From contig CAVRUJ010000001.1 in NCBI GenBank assembly GCA_963724385.1, positions 1,364,001 through 1,428,000 of the forward strand: 64,000 bases of DNA. Reading direction: 5' to 3'. Positions 42,956-52,242 of the stretch are shown here, piece by piece; position 1 is the stretch's first letter, and each line of letters begins with the position of its first letter. The notes under the pieces are model-generated. The model saw nothing but the letters and a program-made list of their open reading frames with translations. It did not search any database and had not been told where the DNA came from. Source of the stretch: DASXQK01 sp963724385 (GTDB taxonomy: Bacteria; Pseudomonadota; Alphaproteobacteria; Dongiales; Dongiaceae). The translations under genes and the position numbers were made by a program.

Positions 42956-43150
42956 CCCCTGCCTCGCTTGCCCGATCCTTGACTTGTGTCAACCTTTGCA
43001 CCGGCGAGAGGTGGCAGAAACGAAGGTGCCGCTGAGAAGCCGATAGTTTGCCCTCACGGGCGGGATGGATGCTGCGCAGGCGAGAAAGTCCAGGCGTCGC
43101 CGCTTTGTGAGCCCAACCTTGAGGCGCCCGCCGGTATCGGTTCGACTGGT
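42956..43150 (+). pseudogene. decayed second copy of the archease promoter and 5' end
   Basis: This stretch aligns with 45116-45292, the promoter and first codons of the archease gene. Shared blocks in order are CCCTGCCTC, CCTTGACTTG-GTCAA, CGGCGAG-GGTGGCA, GGCGGGA-GGATGC-GCGCA-GCGA and ATCGGTTCG. In the frame matching the archease codons from ATG 45229 the copy reads MLRRRESPGVAAL and then a stop. It is cut by the end of the hydrolase gene near 43164. The rest of the 42794-43163 gap shows no gene. Confidence 0.6.
42979..42992. promoter_or_regulatory. FNR/FixK-type operator
   Basis: TTGACTTGTGTCAA fits TTGAY-N4-RTCAA. It lies inside the decayed archease promoter copy and is 186 bases upstream of the YqjD-like gene on the minus strand, too far for a standard class II site, so its function may be lost or it may act on that operon. 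Confidence 0.55.
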
Positions 43151-43163
43151 GAAATACCCGACC

Positions 43164-43814
43164 TTATCTCCGCTTTGCATTGGCAAAGTGGCCGTGAAAC
43201 CAGCTTCGCGCCAACTCGACGACCGCCTCAAGCGTTCCCGGTTCCTCGAACAAGTGGCTGGCGCCCGGAACGATCTCGATCCTGTTCTCGCAGCGCAGGC
43301 GGCGCTGTGCGACGCGGTTGAGAGCAAGAACCTCTTGATCGTTTCCGCCAACAATCAAAAGAGTAGGGGCCTGCACGAAACCGAGGGCCTGCCCAGCGAG
43401 ATCGGGCCTGCCGCCTCGCGACACAATGGCGACGATTTCTTTATCGGCGGCCGCAGCTTGCAAGGCGGCCGCGGCGCCGGTGCTGGCCCCGAAATATCCG
43501 ACCGGCAGGGACCTGGTCGCGGGGGCCAGACGCGCCCAGCGGGCCGCGGCCTGGAGCCTGTCCGCCAGCAGCGGGATGTCGAAGACATTGGCGCGGTCTT
43601 GCGCCTCCTCTTCCGTCAGAAGATCGAGCAGAAGCGTGGCGAGGCCGGCCCGGCCGAGAGCATCGGCGACAAAGCGGTTGCGGGGGCTCAGTCGACTGCT
43701 CCCGCTGCCGTGAGCGAAAATGACGATCCCCTCCGCAGAGGGAGGCAGGCCCAGAGAACCCTGCAGCCCCAGCGGCGGGATAAGAATCGCTTGCTCGGCC
43801 TTCTCAATGGGCAT
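43164..43814 (-). CDS. alpha/beta hydrolase (dienelactone hydrolase-like)
   Basis: A 216-residue alpha/beta hydrolase. The oxyanion region is IFAHGSGSSRLSPRN, the nucleophile elbow is GYFGASTGAAAAL (Ser in G-x-S-x-G), the acid is in IVGGNDQEV and the His is in VPGASHLFEEPG. This subfamily is often found fused to or beside phosphoribosyltransferases; no such partner is present here. The substrate is unknown. ATG 43814 has GGTGG upstream; a GTG at 43823 would add three residues. Confidence 0.85.
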   Translation of the reverse strand: MPIEKAEQAILIPPLGLQGSLGLPPSAEGIVIFAHGSGSSRLSPRNRFVADALGRAGLATLLLDLLTEEEAQDRANVFDIPLLADRLQAAARWARLAPATRSLPVGYFGASTGAAAALQAAAADKEIVAIVSRGGRPDLAGQALGFVQAPTLLIVGGNDQEVLALNRVAQRRLRCENRIEIVPGASHLFEEPGTLEAVVELARSWFHGHFANAKRR

Positions 43815-43914
43815 TATGGCCACCGCGCGGCGGACGACCCGCAGGAGAGGCTCACATCCCCGCAGCTTCCAATGGCTCGGCGGGGCTGGCTTTCATGCCC
43901 TCGCGCCATTCGGC

Positions 43915-44151
43915 CTAAGCTCGGTTGCTATCCATGTACAACAGCAACTCCTCTTCCAGAGCAACCCTACGCCTCTTGAGCTTCTCTGCATCCGGATAGG
44001 CGCCGGTTCTCGCCGAATTCCCCAGAGCCCGTAGATCCTCGACCACCCGGCCATATTGATGGCACAAGTCGTCAAAATCTGGGTTGCTCCGGCTGAGGCG
44101 TTCAATCGCCTCGGCACGTTGGGGGAAGCGCTCTTTCGCGTGCTGTCTCAT
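43915..44151 (-). CDS. YdcH family (DUF465) small protein
   Basis: A 78-residue mostly helical protein. The pattern PDFDDLCHQYGRVVEDL and EKLKRRRVALEEELLLYM matches the DUF465/YdcH family, short coiled-coil proteins of unknown function. ATG 44151 is clear. An FNR/FixK-type box is centred about 49 bases upstream of the start codon, a spacing that suits an activated class II promoter with a short leader. Confidence 0.8.
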   Translation of the reverse strand: MRQHAKERFPQRAEAIERLSRSNPDFDDLCHQYGRVVEDLRALGNSARTGAYPDAEKLKRRRVALEEELLLYMDSNRA

Positions 44152-44473
44152 GATTTCCCAATTGAACCTTCAGCCCTGCTCAGGATGATCACCTTGACCT
44201 GGATCAAGGCTGTAATGCATGCGACGGGGAAATTGCTTGATCGAATTGGCATCGAAGTGGTTCGGCGAGCTCGCGGACCGACCGAAGGCGGTGCGCCAGA
44301 AGATACTGCGGATTGAGAAAGCCAGCGGCCAAGCCTGTCGTCGATGAAACAGTTTCTGAGGGCAGCTGATGGCGTGCCGGCGGTCCCGGAGCGCCGGGTC
44401 GGCATTCGCCGTGGCCGGCATCTGCTCGCCGTGAGGTTCGTGAAGGCGCGGGCGATCAGCGAGGCTTGCAGCT
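44152..44473. other. gap with one operator and no visible gene
   Basis: This 322-base gap lies between the YdcH-type gene and the nitroreductase, both on the minus strand. Besides the FNR-type box at 44194-44207 I see no coding signature, no hairpin with a T-run and no repeat. Short open frames on both strands have no recognisable motif. Confidence 0.5.
44194..44207. promoter_or_regulatory. FNR/FixK-type operator
   Basis: TTGACCTGGATCAA fits TTGAY-N4-RTCAA. It ends 42 bases before the ATG of the YdcH-type gene (minus strand), a natural spacing for activation of that gene. Confidence 0.7.
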
Positions 44474-44995
44474 CTAGAAGCGTTCCCCCACCACGAGTTC
44501 GCTGGCTAAGCGCCGCGGCGGCCGGTCGGGCCATTCGGCGGCTTCGCCCAACGGGATAATTGCGATAGGCCGCAAGCCGATTGGGGCATTGATGGCGCTG
44601 GCGACTGCCCCATCGTCGAACGCACCGACCCAGCATGTGCCGAGACCCAAGTCCGCGGCAGAAAGCTGAGCATAGGCAGCGGCAAGGGTTGCGTCCTGCA
44701 GGGAGAACAACAAGCGTCCGCGCTCGCCGTATTTCGTGGAACTGCGTTCCGGATCGGCGAGAAACACCAGAACCACGGGAGCCTCCGCTATGAAGTGCTG
44801 GCCGTGGGCCGCATCAACCAGGGCCGCTTTCGTTTCCGGATTCTCCACGACCACGACACGGTATGCCTGAAGATCGCCGGCAGACGGAGCCAGCAGCGCG
44901 GCATCGAGAATCGCCTGGATTTTTCGTTCATCCGGCGGAGCGCGACGGTAAGAACGCACGCAACGACGGCTGTCGAGGGTCTTGAGAAACTCCAT
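44474..44995 (-). CDS. nitroreductase family flavoprotein
   Basis: A 173-residue FMN-dependent nitroreductase-fold protein. Motifs are SRRCVRSYRRAPPDERKI, LDAALLAPSAGDLQAYRVVVV, DATLAAAYAQLSAADLGLGTCWVG and a final PLGEAAEWP with the flavin-contacting GE. Substrates could be nitro compounds or quinones, or the protein could act in flavin metabolism. ATG 44995 follows AAGGAGGAAT, a strong ribosome site. It is divergent from archease-rtcB across a gap with an FNR-type box. Confidence 0.88.
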   Translation of the reverse strand: MEFLKTLDSRRCVRSYRRAPPDERKIQAILDAALLAPSAGDLQAYRVVVVENPETKAALVDAAHGQHFIAEAPVVLVFLADPERSSTKYGERGRLLFSLQDATLAAAYAQLSAADLGLGTCWVGAFDDGAVASAINAPIGLRPIAIIPLGEAAEWPDRPPRRLASELVVGERF

Positions 44996-45137
44996 GATGG
45001 GATTCCTCCTTCGTCTCGTCCTCAAGCGCCGATCTTGTGATCGGTGAGCGGGCAAGCTCGGCCGCCGTAGCGCCTTGCAGACGCCTCTTCACCGCTGAAA
45101 ATCTCCGAAATGATTCCCTGCCTCACTTGCTCGGTCC

Positions 45138-45151
45138 TTGACTTGCGTCAA
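45138..45151. promoter_or_regulatory. FNR/FixK-type operator
   Basis: TTGACTTGCGTCAA fits TTGAY-N4-RTCAA. It lies between the divergent nitroreductase (start 44995) and archease (start 45190) genes, 38 bases from the archease ATG. A worn copy of the same promoter is at 42956-43150. Confidence 0.72.
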
Positions 45152-45189
45152 TCCCTGTCTCGGCGAGCGGTGGCAAGACTACGCGTCGT

Positions 45190-45708
45190 ATGAAGAAACC
45201 CGACAGCTTGGCTTCGCCGGCGGGAAGGATGCCGCGCAAGCGACGAGGCGGCGGGCCCCGCGTTTCCGCCGCTGGGGCAATCGGTTCGCGTGGATTGAGG
45301 GCGCATCTCTTTGCCCATGGGGCCAACGTCGGCGTGCGCGGGATCGGCCCCAGCCGCGAAGCCGCCTTCGAGCAGGCGGCTCTGGCGCTGACCAGCATCG
45401 TGACGGAGCCGGCGCAGGTGCGGCCCGAGAAGGTCGTCTGCGTCGAATGCGAGGCACCGGAAGACGGCCTCCTGCTGGTCGATTGGCTGAACGCCTTGAT
45501 CTATCGGATGGCAACGAAAAAGATGCTGTTCGGCCGCTTCGCGGTCACGATCGATGGCCATCGGCTTAGGGGGCAGGCCTGGGGTGAGCGGGTCGATCGC
45601 GAACGCCACCGACCGGCGGTCGAACCGAAAGGGGCTACCTACACCGCCCTGAAGGTGGCGCCCAACAAGGCGGGACGTTGGGTCGCCCAATGCGTGGTCG
45701 ACGTGTGA
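45190..45708 (+). CDS. archease-like protein, RtcB cofactor
   Basis: A 172-residue protein. Archease helps RtcB through repeated rounds of RNA ligation by promoting guanylylation. The recognisable domain begins about residue 38 (LRAHLFAHGANVGVRG) and continues EAAFEQAALALTSIV, LLVDWLNALIYRMATKKMLF and ends WVAQCVVDV. The acidic residue usual in the HGAD/HTAD segment is Asn here (HGAN). The first 35 residues are basic and not conserved; ATG 45229 is an alternative start. It lies 10 bases before rtcB. Confidence 0.85.
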   Translation: MKKPDSLASPAGRMPRKRRGGGPRVSAAGAIGSRGLRAHLFAHGANVGVRGIGPSREAAFEQAALALTSIVTEPAQVRPEKVVCVECEAPEDGLLLVDWLNALIYRMATKKMLFGRFAVTIDGHRLRGQAWGERVDRERHRPAVEPKGATYTALKVAPNKAGRWVAQCVVDV

Positions 45709-45717
45709 GAGGCCGCT

Positions 45718-47148
<1,431 letters not shown>

Positions 47149-47502
47149 GGGGCTTCAGCGGGATCTTGGCGCCGCGGCAAAGACGTACATCGGACCCAGC
47201 GCGCAGGATGGCGATCGGATCGGGATGCGCCCATCAGGCGCCGGCAGCAAACTGCGCAACCCCTTGGCACGTCGGATTAGCTCCGCCTTTGGCAGGCTGG
47301 CGGCGGCGATCTTGCATAGACCCGCGACGCTTCCCACTTTACCTCAGTGGAACTCCGTCCCTGTCTCGTCGCGGTTCTGGCCCTGTCCAACCGGCGACAA
47401 CCGGAAGGGCAGGCGCCCGCGATGGATGGTCTGCGCTTTCTGGGGTTCTTCTGTTGATTTTCGATGTCCGACTGTTTCGCCGAGCCGATCAGGAAACACC
47501 TT
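47149..47502. other. leader region of hsp20-lon, no gene seen
   Basis: This 354-base gap follows rtcB. I see no coding signature and no FNR-type box. CTTGCA (47311-47316) with CCACTT 17 bases later could be a promoter for the hsp20-lon unit, but the match is weak. An ATG at 47464 is in frame with hsp20 and would extend it by 13 residues. Confidence 0.4.
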
Positions 47503-47907
47503 ATGCCTGAAGATGACGCGACGATCTGGATGTGGTCGGAGGCCTGCCGCCTTCTCGATCGTGCCGAAAGCATGCACCGCCGTTTTTACGGCGTCGCAGG
47601 GCAGGCGGCGGACTACGCCTGGCAGCCGCCGGCCGATGTCTATGAAACCGAGCGCGAGCTCTTCATCCAGATTGCACTACCTGGCGTCGAGGCCGGGCGG
47701 ATGCGCGTGAGCGTGGAGGCCGGGGTCCTTGTGGTGCAAGGCGAGCGCGGCCTGCCCATGGTACCCGATCCGGCCGTCATCCGGCGCATGGAGCTGCCCT
47801 ATGGGCGCTTCGAGCGGCGAATCTCGCTGGCGCCCGGCGGCTACGAATTCATCCGGCGCCAGCTCGTCGACGGGCTGCTTTACCTCGTCCTTCGCAAGAT
47901 CGCCTGA
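47503..47907 (+). CDS. small heat-shock protein (Hsp20/alpha-crystallin)
   Basis: A 134-residue Hsp20 family chaperone. The alpha-crystallin domain runs from PPADVYETERELFIQIALPG to LVDGLLYLVLRK, with GVEAGRMRVSVEAGVLVVQGER in between. The C-terminal I-x-I anchor is short or absent (ends RKIA). It holds unfolded proteins and prevents aggregation. ATG 47503 follows CAGGAAACACC. It lies 14 bases before lon and is probably in the same transcript, joining a holdase with a protease. Confidence 0.87.
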   Translation: MPEDDATIWMWSEACRLLDRAESMHRRFYGVAGQAADYAWQPPADVYETERELFIQIALPGVEAGRMRVSVEAGVLVVQGERGLPMVPDPAVIRRMELPYGRFERRISLAPGGYEFIRRQLVDGLLYLVLRKIA

Positions 47908-47921
47908 CCGGAGAGTTACCG

Positions 47922-50348
47922 ATGACCATCAACGATCCCACCCAACTGCGCGATACCGCTCCGGATCAGGGGCCGGCCGCCGATTCCGGCCGGCCGCAGG
48001 TCGGGGCCCAGCCCGAGTTCAATCTGCCTGAGGGTTGCGTCCCGATCCTGCCCTTGCGGAACAGCGTTCTCTTTCCAGCCACCGTCCTGCCGCTCGAAGT
48101 CGGCCGGCCGAGGTCCGTCGCCGCCGTCCAATACGCTGTCAAGACCCAAAGCCCCCTGGGGGTGATCCTGCAGCGCGACGCCGAAGCGACCGATCCCGCC
48201 AGGGACGGCCTGCACGAGATCGGCACCATCGGCCAGGTATTGCGCTATGTGGCCGGGCAGGACGGCCGGAACCACCTAATTTGCCGCGGGGAGCAGCGCT
48301 TCCGCCTCATCGAGCTGGTTGAGGGCTATCCGTTCCTGGTGGCCCGGGTCGAGCGCATTGCCGAGCCGGCCTCCAGCGGGACCGAAATCGAGGGCCGGAT
48401 GCTGAAGCTGCGAGAGCGTGCGGTGGAAGCGATCCGCCTGCTTCCCGACGCGCCGGAGGGGCTGCGCGATTCCATCGCCGGCATTCCGGCGGCGGGGACG
48501 CTGGCCGACGTGCTGGCCTCCTTCATGGACATCAAGACGTTGGAGAAACAACAGGTGCTGGAGGCCATCGACCTCGTCACCCGCCTGGACCGGGTGTTGT
48601 GGTTCGTCTCCTACCGCCTGGAGGTGCTGCGACTTTCCCGCGACATCGGCGAACGCACCCGCCAGACCATCGAGGGCCGCCAGCGCGAGCACATCCTGCG
48701 CGAACAGTTGCGCACGATCCAAAAGGAGCTGGGCGAGGGCGAGGAAGGGGGGTCCGACGTCGGCGAACTGGCGGCCCAAATCGTCAAGGCGGGCATGCCC
48801 GAAGAGGTCAAGGCTCATGCCGAGAAGGAGCTGGCGCGCCTGAAGCGGATGCCCGAGGCCGCGGCCGAGCATTCGATGCTCCGCACCTACCTGGAATGGC
48901 TGGCCGAGCTGCCTTGGACGGTGACGGAAGGCGAACCCATCGACATAGCCGGGGCGCGCAAGGTCCTGGACGAGGATCACTGCGGGCTAGAAAAGGTGAA
49001 GAAGCGCATCCTTGAATATCTCGCGGTACGCAAGCTGAATCCGACCGGGCATGCGCCGATCCTCTGTTTTGTCGGCCCGCCCGGCGTGGGCAAGACTTCG
49101 CTCGGCCAGAGCATCGCCCGCACCATGGGGCGCAAGTTCGTGCGCGTCAGCCTGGGCGGCGTCCACGACGAAGCCGAGATTCGGGGCCACCGGCGGACCT
49201 ATGTCGGTGCCATGCCGGGCAATATCATCCAGGCGATCCGCAAGGCGGGGGCCAGGGACTGCGTCATGATGCTGGACGAGATCGACAAGCTCGGCCGCGG
49301 CATCCAGGGCGACCCTTCCTCGGCCCTGCTGGAAGTGCTGGACCCGGCCCAGAACGGGACCTTTCGCGACAACTATCTGGGCGTGACCTTCGATCTGTCG
49401 CGGGTCGTCTTCATCGCGACGGCCAACATGCTGGATACCGTCCCGGGCCCGCTGCTCGACCGCATGGAGGTGATCCGCCTTTCGGGCTACACGGAGACGG
49501 AGAAAGTGGAGATCGCCCAGCGCCACCTTATGCCGCGGCAGTTGAAGGAGAACGGGCTCCAGCCCGGGCAGGTCCATCTCTCGGAAGCGGCGCTGCGCAC
49601 CGTCATTCGCCGCTACACGCGGGAGGCAGGGGTGCGCAATCTCGAGCGCGAAATCGGCTCGCTCTTCCGCAACGCCGCCGTGCGCATCGCCGAAGGCAGC
49701 GCGACGGAGGTCCGCATCGAGCCAAGCGACGTCTCCGCGATCCTCGGCCCCGAGCGTTTCGAGGCCGATCAGGCCCAGCGCACGAGCGTGCCGGGCGTAG
49801 CGACCGGGCTTGCCTGGACCCCGGTCGGCGGCGACATCTTGTTCGTCGAGGCCGCGGTGGTGCCCGGCAAGGGGCGCCTGACGCTGACCGGCCAGCTGGG
49901 CGACGTGATGAAGGAGAGCGCGCAAGCCGCGATGAGCTTAGTGAAAGCCAAGCAGCGCGAGTTGGGGATCGACGCCGAGACGCTGGAGAACAACGATATC
50001 CATGTCCATGTGCCGGCAGGCGCGACGCCCAAGGACGGGCCCAGCGCTGGTGTCACCATGTTCGTGGCGCTCGCCTCGGCACTGACCGGCAGACCGGTCA
50101 AGCCGGAAGTGGCCATGACCGGGGAAATCAGCCTGCGCGGCCTGGTCCTGCCCGTGGGCGGCATCAAGGAAAAGGTGCTGGCTGCCATGCATGCCGGGAT
50201 CAAGACCGTGATGCTGCCGGCCCGCAACAGGCGCGACTACGAGGAAATCCCCGAGGAGGCGCGCCGGGGACTGGAGTTCATCTGGCTGGAGACCGCAGAT
50301 CAGGCGCTGAAGGGGGCGTTGGGAGAGAAGGTCGCGGCTGCGGCGTAG
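47922..50348 (+). CDS. lon: ATP-dependent protease Lon
   Basis: An 808-residue LonA protease. The N-terminal substrate domain starts at CVPILPLRNSVLFPATVLPL; the AAA+ Walker A is GPPGVGKTSLGQS and Walker B is CVMMLDEIDKLG; the proteolytic Ser is in KDGPSAGVTMFVAL and the Lys in VGGIKEKVLAAMHAG. It follows hsp20 closely. In alphaproteobacteria the main lon normally sits with clpX-clpP and hupB; this setting is different, so it may be an extra, stress-linked copy, but the rest of the genome is not visible. Confidence 0.95.
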   Translation: MTINDPTQLRDTAPDQGPAADSGRPQVGAQPEFNLPEGCVPILPLRNSVLFPATVLPLEVGRPRSVAAVQYAVKTQSPLGVILQRDAEATDPARDGLHEIGTIGQVLRYVAGQDGRNHLICRGEQRFRLIELVEGYPFLVARVERIAEPASSGTEIEGRMLKLRERAVEAIRLLPDAPEGLRDSIAGIPAAGTLADVLASFMDIKTLEKQQVLEAIDLVTRLDRVLWFVSYRLEVLRLSRDIGERTRQTIEGRQREHILREQLRTIQKELGEGEEGGSDVGELAAQIVKAGMPEEVKAHAEKELARLKRMPEAAAEHSMLRTYLEWLAELPWTVTEGEPIDIAGARKVLDEDHCGLEKVKKRILEYLAVRKLNPTGHAPILCFVGPPGVGKTSLGQSIARTMGRKFVRVSLGGVHDEAEIRGHRRTYVGAMPGNIIQAIRKAGARDCVMMLDEIDKLGRGIQGDPSSALLEVLDPAQNGTFRDNYLGVTFDLSRVVFIATANMLDTVPGPLLDRMEVIRLSGYTETEKVEIAQRHLMPRQLKENGLQPGQVHLSEAALRTVIRRYTREAGVRNLEREIGSLFRNAAVRIAEGSATEVRIEPSDVSAILGPERFEADQAQRTSVPGVATGLAWTPVGGDILFVEAAVVPGKGRLTLTGQLGDVMKESAQAAMSLVKAKQRELGIDAETLENNDIHVHVPAGATPKDGPSAGVTMFVALASALTGRPVKPEVAMTGEISLRGLVLPVGGIKEKVLAAMHAGIKTVMLPARNRRDYEEIPEEARRGLEFIWLETADQALKGALGEKVAAAA

Positions 50349-50472
50349 ACGGCCGATAGCGATATCTCAATGCGGGCGGATCGTCCCCAATCCATCCGGC
50401 GCCTTGGATTGATGACGCTCATCGGGCGGGGAGCTGCAGCCTGATTCGCGATTTGGCACGAGTTTGGCGTCC

Positions 50473-51252
50473 CTATTCCCCTCGGCTCGCGTGGAGCCGG
50501 GCAATGCTCGATACGACCGATGCCACCTCGGCGTCGGGCAGAGGCGGCCGACAGCGGACCCGGTTCCAGGACAGAAGCAGCTCCAGCACCACCTCGGCAT
50601 CGAGACCGTGCCAGAACAGGTAGCCTGCCAGGGAGGCCAGGCTGGCGTTGCGAGTTCCTTCCTCCACCCCGGTTCGAACGAGTTCCCGCCAGTGGCCGAG
50701 AGTATGGGTTTGTCTCTCCGGACCCTCGAGGGCCAGTCGCAACAGCCAAGGAGGCATCGGTGCCAGCGAATGCGCGGAGGGGCTCCGCCCCGGTCGCCAA
50801 CGATAAAGCCGCCCGGACGGGTGGACCGAAGGCGGAGCGACCACCATGCCACCGTCTGCGCGCAGATCAATGCCGGCTGCCAGACCAGCCTTGTTTCGCA
50901 GCAGCCGGGGCGGCATTTGCAGATAAAGATGTCTCCCGCCGCCGCCGGTTTCCGCCTCTATCGTTTCGGATAACCGGCCGTGGACCTCCTCGAGCTGGCG
51001 CAGACTCGCCTCTCCGCCATGCCGCGGATCAACGTCGAGAACGGCAAGCCCGGAGACGGCGCCGGTAACGATGCCGATATTCATGTCGGGCCAACGATCA
51101 AACCAGCCGGCAAGCTCCTGCTCGGTGGGCAGTCGCTGCTGAAAGGGCGCCCAAGAAGCCGCCGGCAGCTTCGACTTTGGTTGAACCGGGATCACTGACC
51201 AGCCGCGCCGCAGATAGGCGGAGGCCGCCGCCTGCATTCTGGTTGTGGTCAT
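50473..51252 (-). CDS. stand-alone bifunctional DNA primase/polymerase (Prim-Pol)
   Basis: A 259-residue Prim-Pol protein. The catalytic D-x-D is in SGLAVLDVDPRHGG, with GGGGRHLYLQ and KAGLAAGIDLRADGGMVV as further family motifs. A PriCT-type helical segment follows (about 195-255: TRNASLASLAGYLFWHG, LSWNRVRCRPPL). Such proteins usually start replication in plasmids, phages and integrative elements and are fused or linked to a helicase. None is present, so it may be a remnant of a mobile element or a repair enzyme. ATG 51252 begins the conserved part directly. Confidence 0.85.
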   Translation of the reverse strand: MTTTRMQAAASAYLRRGWSVIPVQPKSKLPAASWAPFQQRLPTEQELAGWFDRWPDMNIGIVTGAVSGLAVLDVDPRHGGEASLRQLEEVHGRLSETIEAETGGGGRHLYLQMPPRLLRNKAGLAAGIDLRADGGMVVAPPSVHPSGRLYRWRPGRSPSAHSLAPMPPWLLRLALEGPERQTHTLGHWRELVRTGVEEGTRNASLASLAGYLFWHGLDAEVVLELLLSWNRVRCRPPLPDAEVASVVSSIARLHASRGE

Positions 51253-51283
51253 GCCGACACCCAGGCCAAGGTATCGGCGTTGC

Positions 51284-51619
51284 TCACTGATGCCGCAGCG
51301 ACTGAATAAACGCGATGATGTTTTCTATGTCTGAAGACGACAGGACGAACTTCGCCATGGGATAATGAGGGTGCTGGAGGAATTGGCGAATTTGGTTGGC
51401 CGAATAAGTCTCGGGCTGATCGGCGATCGTCTGGAAGCCGGGCGCATTGACTTCGGCTTTACCATACTTGGGCTTGAAGCCTGGGACATCGTGGCAGCTG
51501 ACGCAATTCTCGGAGATGATTGGCCGAGCCGCGTCGGGATTCCCGGCGGGATATGCCGGGCTCGCAACCGTCGCGGCTAGCAACGCGCCCAAGAGGGTTC
51601 TCGCCCGTTTCCTGCCCAT
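51284..51619 (-). CDS. small periplasmic cytochrome c
   Basis: A 111-residue class I-like cytochrome c: signal peptide ending SPAYPA (about residue 25), haem motif CVSCH (about residues 39-43), and a probable Met ligand in YPMAKFVLS, then a final helix IIAFIQSL. It is a second single-haem electron carrier in the window. ATG 51619 follows GGAGGAG seven bases upstream. A perfect FNR/FixK-type box is centred about 55 bases upstream of the start, with TACAAA near the expected -10 position. Confidence 0.88.
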   Translation of the reverse strand: MGRKRARTLLGALLAATVASPAYPAGNPDAARPIISENCVSCHDVPGFKPKYGKAEVNAPGFQTIADQPETYSANQIRQFLQHPHYPMAKFVLSSSDIENIIAFIQSLRHQ

Positions 51620-51667
51620 TGAAGGTCTCCTCCAAATTTTGTATGCCGCCCGGCACGGGATTGCGCG

Positions 51668-51681
51668 TTGACCCAGATCAA
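51668..51681. promoter_or_regulatory. FNR/FixK-type operator
   Basis: TTGACCCAGATCAA fits TTGAY-N4-RTCAA. It is 49 bases from the ATG of the minus-strand cytochrome c gene; on that strand TACAAA (51643-51638) sits where a -10 element of a class II promoter belongs. It could also serve the divergent gene at 51789. Confidence 0.75.
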
Positions 51682-51788
51682 TCAGGCGAAATTGGACCTT
51701 GGAGAGGATGTTTGCCGGTAGCTCTTGTATGTCGGCGCACCGCTGAGCAGAAATGAGGAAGCCGCGTGGTGGGACCAGGGGTGGAACC

Positions 51789-52085
51789 GTGGCCGAACTG
51801 ACCCTTGTCTATTGGCGCGACATCCCCGCTCAGGTGATAGTCAAGCGAGGCCGGGAAGTGGCAAAGCGCCATCTCCCGGAACGCTTCGAGGTTGCGATGG
51901 CAAAAGCCGCAATGCGGGCCGAGTTGGGTGATTCCGACGCCTATCTTGCCGAATGGCGTAGAACGGAACCCGTAACTTGCGGCGATGATTTGGAGGCCGA
52001 GGCCTCGGCCGCTGCCGCCCGGTTGGAAGCCGAGTACGACGAAGAGCGGCTTCAGCAATTGATAGCGAACGGAGGCAAGGCCTGA
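51789..52085 (+). CDS. Virulence_fact-type (PF13769-like) small protein
   Basis: A 98-residue soluble protein beginning VAELTLVYWRDIPAQVIV and containing FEVAMAKAAMRAELGDSDAYLAEWRR, the pattern of the Virulence_fact family. The name comes from old annotation and the function is unknown; in many proteobacteria it accompanies methyltetrahydrofolate-related genes, not seen here. GTG 51789 is chosen because homologues begin with AELTLVYWRD and AGGGG lies upstream; ATG 51753 would add 12 residues. Confidence 0.72.
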   Translation: MAELTLVYWRDIPAQVIVKRGREVAKRHLPERFEVAMAKAAMRAELGDSDAYLAEWRRTEPVTCGDDLEAEASAAAARLEAEYDEERLQQLIANGGKA

Positions 52086-52242
52086 GGACATGTTCTGCCC
52101 TCTTCGTGAGTGTCGCCAGGAGTGGATAGCATGGGAAGGGCGGCCTGCGGCATAACGCCGGGAGCAGGACCGAGGGTTCGCAGCCTGTCGCAACGACCTG
52201 ACTGGAGGTTCTTCTATGTCTTCTCCACCTCGGGCATCCTCC

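Noticed and set aside
47263..47281. Sigma-54-like sequence TTGGCACGTCGGATTAGCT before hsp20
   Set aside because: GG and GC are two bases too far apart for a -24/-12 promoter.
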